A stretch of DNA of 64,000 nt from Siphonodentalium dalli (Eukaryota > Mollusca > Scaphopoda > Gadilida > Siphonodentaliidae), in contig CP136069.1 in the NCBI GenBank assembly GCA_032622095.1, positions 182,395,122 to 182,459,121 on the forward strand. The letters are read 5' to 3'. The number at the start of each line of letters is the position of its first letter. The stretch's first letter is position 1. Under the pieces are notes generated by a model. That model was not told where the DNA came from and did not search any database. It saw only the letters and a program-made list of their open reading frames with translations. This document shows, one piece after another, positions 58,085 to 64,000 of the stretch. The position numbers and the translations under genes were made by a program.

Positions 58085-61000
58085 GTAAATATGGATTAAA
58101 TTATTCACCCCTGAAGGGCCGGACTCTTCCTTTCTGATATTAAATTATCCATCGGAATGTGATATTCAGTTGGACATTTTAAGCAGAAAACAGCATTGTG
58201 GTGTAACTCTTTTCACCCAAACAACCATATATTATTTACCAGCCAGGGTTTAAGCATAAAACAATATCTAATCGGGGTTCTCGATTAGATAGTGATTGAT
58301 ATTGAATCGGGGTAACACGAGAGGTTAGGATTATATTTCTAAATGAGTTTCCTGATTTAATCGAAAGTGGATAATAACAGGAGCCAACTAACCACTACTA
58401 AATATACTTCCTTTTTGGATGGCTATATATTATAAAGGAGATATGTAAAAATAATTTAAACCATTTTTTGTTAAATTCATTGCATCTCACTAATACCGAA
58501 GACGCGTATATTAACCCTTTAATGAGGCCTCGCATATATAAGTAAATGCACTGGTTTACAAGATCAATGTATATATTATGTCAGGCCAATGTTGGCTCTT
58601 ATATATTCGAATCTCAATATGGGCAACTCGTATATTTAAGAGAAGGCATTTGCACAGGGTTTTCGCAAACAGTTAGGAAGCTCCAGTAATCATAGGGTTA
58701 AATTAGCCGTTAAACTGTAATACATTAATTTAGAAACATTTCGGTTCCATTTCTACTTCTATACATATATGGGGTAAAGTTATATTCTGAAATATTCAAG
58801 TATTGTACTACTCAACAAGAGGCATTGAATGCGCGCCAGTAATCAGACGACAATGACAGTTGTTTCTGCTGACTTTTATAAAATGTATCTTATTTCATAT
58901 GAACTCACTTTGAAAGCATTGTGTCCCCTAATATAGGTTATGAACATACACGCGTTTTCATGCTACAACAGTGGCAAGAAAGTGTGTATATTTATAAGAT
59001 TATAGTAAACAGGATGGTGACACGTGGACGAGGTAAGTATAAAATTGTCAGGGTAGAGGACTCAGACAATGGTAAGTATAGGAATAGGTTAACAGAACAC
59101 ACAGTGTTCAAGCTGTGTCGAAAAATCTGTTGACCAATTGTTTTGGCCAAATTAAAACAATTGTTGCCAAATTAAATCCACATTTTCTGGTCTCATAATT
59201 AATAAATATTTTTGTTTTATTTAACATCTAACATTCTGTTTAATTATGTCCATATACCTTCAAATACCGTGCCTAGACTTTTTGTTTATATCCCACCATT
59301 GTCACTTGACAATATACCACTACCCACCATGTACCAGTCAGCCTCATGACAGACAACGGATTCATTAGTGTTAATCCTCAATTACTGTTTTATTGCATTG
59401 TTTGACAGTGCACTGCCTTGGGAGCCTTTTCTTACCAATTAAGATGTATCACATAATCAATTAGCAGATGATCATACTATAACTTTGATTTTAATATCGC
59501 TCCCGTTACAAAAGCAATTTGTGTTTTTGAATTGGATTTACGATTTTGGGGGAAAAACTGGCAAAAAGTAAATGAAAAAAATTATTGGCCATTTTCGAAA
59601 AAAAACCCACATATATTAAATAGTTTTATTCTAGTCTAATATATATTATCTTTCCTTCCACAGGTAGCAAACTATCTTCCCACTGTAAGCGCCGTGGTAG
59701 GAGGTTTCACACCACAGCGATATGTGTGGCGTATATGTATAGCGCTACATTCCTTTCCAAGATTAATGGTGGCAGGAGCATACTACCGCTTCCATACACG
59801 TGTGTCCGTACCTCATAGCAGTGAGCTATTCAGACTACTAGCGGCTCTGTGCTCACTTCTCAACATTATAGAGATCTTAGCATTAATCACTCTAACTTAC
59901 ATATCATCTGATGACAATTATAGTAAGTTAATTTATCGCTGGATTATCGACATCGGTCAACACCCCTGGTCAAGTGGCCCTGCTAATATGATATGATGCT
60001 GGTGGTCCTGCTGAAATTGATATGATGCGGGTAGGGCAAACCGATGTCGTTACGAAAAAGTACCGTTATTTTTTCTAAAGTTGTCATTTTCGCGGTGTAT
60101 GGCTAATCCGAACGATTTGAGAAACACCAGTGTGTGTATGAAACATTCAAGAACAAATATATTTTTGAAAAATATAATAATGCCAACGGACCTACGCTGG
60201 TGTTTCATAACGACGCCAATAACCATCTTGATTATAGTCCATTTTCAACCAGTTATAAAAATATTCGCAATAAATATGTTTTTGAATGCATATTCACGGT
60301 GGGGAATCACGTGGTTTCGAGTTGATGAGTATCACGCATTCAAAATGGCCGAGGCGATCGCAAACGCAACCAGAAACAAGAAAAAGGGTAATAAAATAGG
60401 ATAATGATATACTATATAGTATTTTGGCAGCTACGAGCATATGCTAAACTATTTTCCAAACAAGCTGATACCTCAATTGCGTCCAAACTCACAGTTGTTT
60501 GCTCTCACATTCTAACCAAGTTGTCAGTCGAATGATTCTCTAGATGTATGGGCTTGTGTATTCCACGAACCTCCGACTGGCAAGTTTGGTCAGAATGTTA
60601 TAGGAAATTACTGAGTATTTCCGAACAAATAAGGTATCAACTTGTTTTAAATATAAGTCAACATTCCATGTTTTGTGCCAGTTCCTCATATATTATGTGT
60701 TTGTGCGTTTGCACATTTAGCATGCGTGGTACTCACCAACCTCGAAACCAGTGATTCCCCACCATGATATTGGCTTTTCCTGGATATGTTCAGATTATCG
60801 GAACACCGCGAAAAAGATAAATTAACAGCATCAGTTTGCCCTAACAGCATCATATCAATTCAGCAGGACCAACCCGAATGTAGTATACACATGGCGGTTT
60901 TCTTCGATTCGTTATGATTAGCCAAACACCACGAGAAAAAATGGTAAATTTTCTTACCAGCATCAGTTTGGCCTACCAGCATCATAGCAAATTTGCAGGA

Positions 61001-61565
61001 CACACTATCGCCATAACGAACAGGACTACTTGTCCACGGCTGATTATGATTCCATATATAGTTATTGATATCGTTGTAATCGGGAGGGCGATGGCTACAT
61101 GTTGGGCGCAATTTAGTCATGGCCCATCTATATTAGCCCAATGAAATAATGATGCGTTACTAACTTACGATCAAAATTAGCGCCAGAGTGAACTAACCCC
61201 TGTGTTATAATGATATATCTCCACGAGCCAATGACCTTGAGTTTTGACTTCACGTGACCGGTTTCAGAAGAAGTTGTCATGGTTTGGAAAACACGATAAA
61301 TGCCTGGAGTCATAAATTCATTTTCATTATAACTACCATTTTGTTTGCATCGTTCATACAGCGCATGAGTGTATTTTGCACTAATTCATGGCTCAAATTC
61401 ATTCATTTGTTGCATATATTATGTTGAGTATAAAGGAGATGGTCAAATAAATGGCCGGATTTAGTGTACATTACCCCTTTATTATAGGGATTTATGCAGC
61501 TCAGCAGTTTATGTATCCTTCGCCTGGGTATTGACGATTATAAAACCATTAAAGTGAGTAAGAAC

Positions 61566-61602
<37 letters not shown>

Positions 61603-61921
61603 TGTATATAACTTATATATCGCTTAACCCTTTACCCAACAGAACGGCCCTGTGCCAATGCATTCTCTTATATATGCGAGTCGACCATAGGTCGCCTCGC
61701 ATATATAAGATAATGCATTGGCTTAAGACATTAAAAATTATAAAATTGTTAAAGAATGTAAGAAAAAATGGTAAAAAGTGTTAAAAAAAGATTTTTTTTA
61801 GGCCAATGCATTCTCTTATATATGCGAGGCGACCTATGGTCGACTCGCATATCTACGAGAATGCATTGGCACAGGGCCGTTCTGTTGGGTAAAGGGTTAA
61901 GCGCTATATAAGTTATATACA

Positions 61922-61955
<34 letters not shown>

Positions 61956-62135
61956 CAGACATCCATGAATGTTCGTTCATCATATATATGGTGTCATCTC
62001 TAGTTTTGTTTATTTTCAGGCATCCATGAAAGTTCGTTCGTCATATTTATGGTGTCATCTTTAGTGTATATGCTACTCACCAGCTTTGTGATGTACTGGG
62101 GAAGAGTTAGGTACAATGCTCACATTAATACTCAA
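57934..62135 (+). CDS. PGAP2: PGAP2-like GPI-anchor remodelling protein, first three coding exons
   Basis: PGAP2 family multi-pass membrane protein (FRAG1/DRAM/Sfk1) of the Golgi/ER, needed for lipid remodelling of GPI anchors after transfer to protein. Coding exons are 57944-58084, 59664-59922 and 62020-62135 (plus strand). Joined at GT-AG sites they give 172 residues in one frame. Visible family features: an N-terminal first membrane segment (FYIGLPTFATAFCVLWSLMF), THCG at the exon 1 end continuing VANYLPTVSA, GGFTPQRYVWRICIALHSFP (strongly conserved QRYVWR), ITLTYISSDDNYSIHESSF and MLLTSFVMYWGR. Vertebrate PGAP2 is about 254 residues, so roughly 80 C-terminal residues lie beyond the window. 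Both introns carry mobile elements. The gene is intact as far as seen. Confidence 0.95.
58085..59663 (+). other. PGAP2 intron 1
   Basis: Holds an old repeat near 58263-58370 (related to 13540-13640) and the subfamily-B double-hairpin remnant at 58511-58701. The rest is unassigned. Confidence 0.8.
58511..58701 (+). mobile_element. Double-hairpin TTAA element, subfamily B, internally deleted
   Basis: TTAACCCTTTAATGAGG at the left and cagtaatcatagggttaa at the right, with TTAA at 58511-58514 and 58698-58701. The left arm of hairpin 1 is deleted, leaving cctcgcatatataag. Hairpin 2 is degenerate. The right end pairs with the left end of the 48435 copy (..gatgacaggagct), defining the subfamily-B terminus. 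Confidence 0.75.
59664..59922 (+). CDS. PGAP2: PGAP2 exon 2
   Basis: The acceptor ttccttccacag ends at 59663. 86 codons plus one base encode VANYLPTVSAVVGGFTPQRY through LTYISSDDNY. The donor GTAAGT at 59923 is consensus, phase 1. Confidence 0.95.
59975..61000. mobile_element. Composite inverted-repeat element in PGAP2 intron 2
   Basis: The left arm (gccctgctaatatgatatga, then tcctgctgaaattgatatga, then gggcaaaccgatg, then ttttcgcggtg) and right arm (reverse order, ending near gcatcatagcaaatttgcag) are inverted copies over roughly 130 bp, with an internal repeat of the cctgctg..atgatgc unit in each. They enclose the MITE at 60296-60766. No coding sequence. Boundaries are approximate. Confidence 0.7.
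60296..60766 (+). mobile_element. MITE with ~50-bp imperfect TIRs, copy 2
   Basis: Left end cacggtggggaatcacgtgg, right end accagtgattccccaccatg; the arms pair over about 50 bp. The interior is collinear with 9259-9733. Confidence 0.85.
61567..61954. repeat. Three-layer palindrome: (AAT)n/(TTA)n arms around a TTAA double-hairpin element
   Basis: Outer arms: (AAT)n then gatgtatataacttatat on the left, atataagttatatacatc then (ATT)n on the right. They meet the inner element at TTAA on both sides. Without the insert the site would read as an almost continuous palindrome centred on gcTTAAgc. It lies wholly inside PGAP2 intron 2 and ends only a few bases before the decoy acceptor. Confidence 0.88.
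61624..61900. mobile_element. Double-hairpin TTAA element, subfamily A, symmetric short form
   Basis: 277 bp with TTAA at 61624-61627 and 61897-61900. Both sides are short: TTAACCCTTTACCCAACAGA then acggCCCTGTGCC, and the exact inverse on the right, with none of the 120-bp side segment. Hairpins at 61654-61722 (one stem change) and 61802-61870 (two stem changes). Confidence 0.92.
61957..62003 (+). other. Duplicated (decoy) 3' splice site and exon-3 start
   Basis: The 43 bp after a CAG at 61957-61959 (acatccatgaatgttcgttc..) repeat the start of exon 3 (gcatccatgaaagttcgttc..), exactly 60 bp upstream. Splicing to this copy would read about 14 codons and then TAG at 62001, so it would truncate the protein. 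Confidence 0.85.
62020..62135 (+). CDS. PGAP2: PGAP2 exon 3
   Basis: The acceptor tttattttcag ends at 62019. The split Ser codon is followed by IHESSFVIFMVSSLVYMLLT and SFVMYWGRVRYNAHINTQ. The donor GTGAGT at 62136 is consensus, phase 0. Confidence 0.95.
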
Positions 62136-64000
62136 GTGAGTACCCAACATAGTTGTATCTATTAAAACAACCATTTCGATGTTTACAACCTTTTATGTAA
62201 AAATTAATATTAAAAAAAAAATGCATAAAAATTTAGTTGAATCCATATGATAAATCACGAAATCTGAAAGCTGGCATTGTGATCTAGTACTTTATGGTAT
62301 ATTATTTAAAAAACATTCATTTTTGTATGTATAACTCTTCGGTGCAAGAAATTATTATTATCTTGAAAACCAGGAAATGTCATTTAAGTAATGTTTGTGT
62401 TTTGTTGAAGGGTATTGTGCTGTGGCCGTTGGGAACTTGGGAACATTGTGTGAACAGCTTCGCTAAATGTGCGCCAACTGTCACAGCGTTACAGCCTTCA
62501 ATAATACTCACCCAAACTACGTTATTTCGTTTATTATTTATTATTTAATAGCGTTCTGCTAAGTAATTTCCATGAATTTGTTTCTGAAATATGTCAGCAG
62601 TTTGGACATTGCGCCATGCAACACTGTAAATTAGCCCAATATTGTACCTGTGAATTATTGATCGCTTATTCTACGGACGCGCACATAGCAATAATGCAAT
62701 ATTCCGCTATTAGTCATCTAGATGAACAGTGCTATCGGTTCATGTTTATGATATGCATGACCTAATTGGCAGCTGGCCAACCACATAACGGGATTTAGTT
62801 TAACACACCGGCTGTGTAAATATATTGAATAAATATTATTGTTCCCAGAAAATTATCTAAAGTTTGGTGTCTAGTTTTTAAAACATTTCAGTGGAACCTG
62901 GTGGAACATATCCAGTAGTTTTATTACTTGCGCCAGTCTATGCTGGGCGCAAGTAATGTTTTCGGTCCGGATCTTTGTCTGTTTATTTGTCTGTCCTTCC
63001 GTGAATATGTTACGTCATACCGGAAGTACATAGAGTAAAGAATGCACATGCGCTAATATGAAATGGTTGCATCAATTGCAATTTAAATCCACATATATTT
63101 ATACGTAATTTGCATTGTTATCTGGTTTTATTTTGGTAATAAATCGTTTATAAATAAACAATATTGAATTATTTCTTTCTGGAAACCGATAAAGACACCA
63201 TGACGTAACGACGCACATCAGGACGTCACACGCTACATGGGCACGCAACACACCAGACATGATTGCGTCGATGTCCAGACAGCTGAGACCCGTATTGCAC
63301 GCGCAGGCTAAACCATTATAACTGCCAACAACTTCGTGTTCTATTATTATAAATATATATATACTGCATGAAAAATAAAAGTGGGCAATAGTACTGCCCA
63401 TTAGAAGCCTATTTTATGTAACTTGAAACTCGGGAAATGTGTTGAGATCATGTCTAAAAGATGCGCGCGGAATCGTTTTTTTTTTCGCAGAGACAGTGAA
63501 GTGTGAACATATTTCTGGAAACTTTCTTTGGAGTTCGAAACATTTTCGAAAGATCATGGTACATATAAATCATGTCCGGCCAAACCATCGCGCGTGGTTC
63601 AATTGGGAAACAATTGCACTGAAAAATGTGAACAAACATATGGATTATTAAATGCCGTATTAATTAACTGGGAAAACAAGCTTTCTCATTCTCAATAGCA
63701 ATAGACATTTTTATGATATGTGCCCGAAGACTGTAGATCAGTCGCTAATGGCATGCTCAAGTTGACACACTGTTAATCAAAGACTAGCCAATGGTCGCGT
63801 GTCTTTTATTTATGTGTGTCGGTATTTGTAATTTACTTTGATGCTTTTTGCCGCTGAAGTGCAATGGCATACACACTTGATATCATTCTAGTCGAACTAG
63901 TAATTTAACCCAATTGGTATCTCATATATATTTTGAAGACCTCTGTCTGTCTGTTTGTCTGTCATTGATACAAATCTACGATTCTCGACCGATCGGGACG
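62136..64000. other. PGAP2 intron 3 sequence with repeats; no further exon found
   Basis: No further PGAP2 exon was found. A small hairpin attacttgcgcc / ggcgcaagtaat lies at 62925-62957. The stretch 63000-63310 is a repeat shared with 46600-46915. A tctgtctgtttgtctgt run stands at the right edge (about 63945-63962), like that near 62975. Short open frames here have no recognised domains. Confidence 0.6.
63000..63310 (+). repeat. Dispersed repeat, partner 46600-46915
   Basis: Shares gtaaagaatgc, aaatccacatatat, gcgtcgatgtccagacagct and gagacccgtatt with the earlier copy, in the same order. Confidence 0.7.

Overview
This is eukaryotic DNA, almost certainly from a marine invertebrate. The evidence is AT-rich, gene-poor sequence, coding exons split by GT-AG introns, a prostanoid-type GPCR exon, a PGAP2-family gene, several non-LTR retrotransposon (LINE) remnants, a tRNA-derived SINE with an (AATC)n tail, a KIAA1958/Crypton-like tyrosine recombinase pseudogene, and very many inverted-repeat DNA elements and minisatellites. 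The SINE tail, the LINE types and the Crypton-like gene are of kinds I associate with lophotrochozoans such as molluscs, but the species cannot be fixed from the window. No operons, bacterial signals, rRNA or confident tRNA genes were seen.

Layout. 1-2.9 kb: diverged duplications and a small hairpin. 2977-3981 (-): first coding exon of an EP4-like prostanoid receptor with a sequon-rich repeat in its ectodomain. 5.2-9.7 kb: foldback elements, including the first two copies of a double-hairpin element. 10-17 kb: duplicated blocks and MITEs. 17.8-23 kb: SINE, foldbacks, double-hairpin copy and a LINE 3' end. 24.3-27.5 kb: a long hairpin, the Crypton-like pseudogene and short repeat arrays. 28-36 kb: three or more degenerate LINEs. 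36.4-42.3 kb: a 6-kb DNA transposon with 34-bp terminal inverted repeats and a TTA duplication, carrying a frameshifted transposase-like gene on the minus strand, with another 2.7-kb element (itself carrying a MITE) in the gene's putative intron. 42.5-50.7 kb: a succession of minisatellites. 50.8-57.6 kb: repeats, a LINE fragment and two double-hairpin copies. 57.9-62.1 kb (+): three coding exons of a PGAP2-like gene whose introns contain nested inverted-repeat elements; its 3' end lies outside the window.

Only two loci look like normal host genes: the prostanoid receptor (lipid-mediator signalling at the plasma membrane) and PGAP2 (GPI-anchor lipid remodelling in the Golgi/ER). They sit at opposite ends of the window on opposite strands, with no sign of functional linkage. 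Everything between is mobile or repetitive DNA.

The most unusual structure is a recurring pair of 69-nt near-perfect hairpins in inverted orientation, found in eight places. It is always enclosed by a further inverted repeat, but the outer inverted repeat differs between copies. The loop-proximal stem shows compensatory changes between subfamilies. One three-layer copy sits about 120 bp upstream of a PGAP2 3' splice site, and that splice site itself has a tandem decoy copy.
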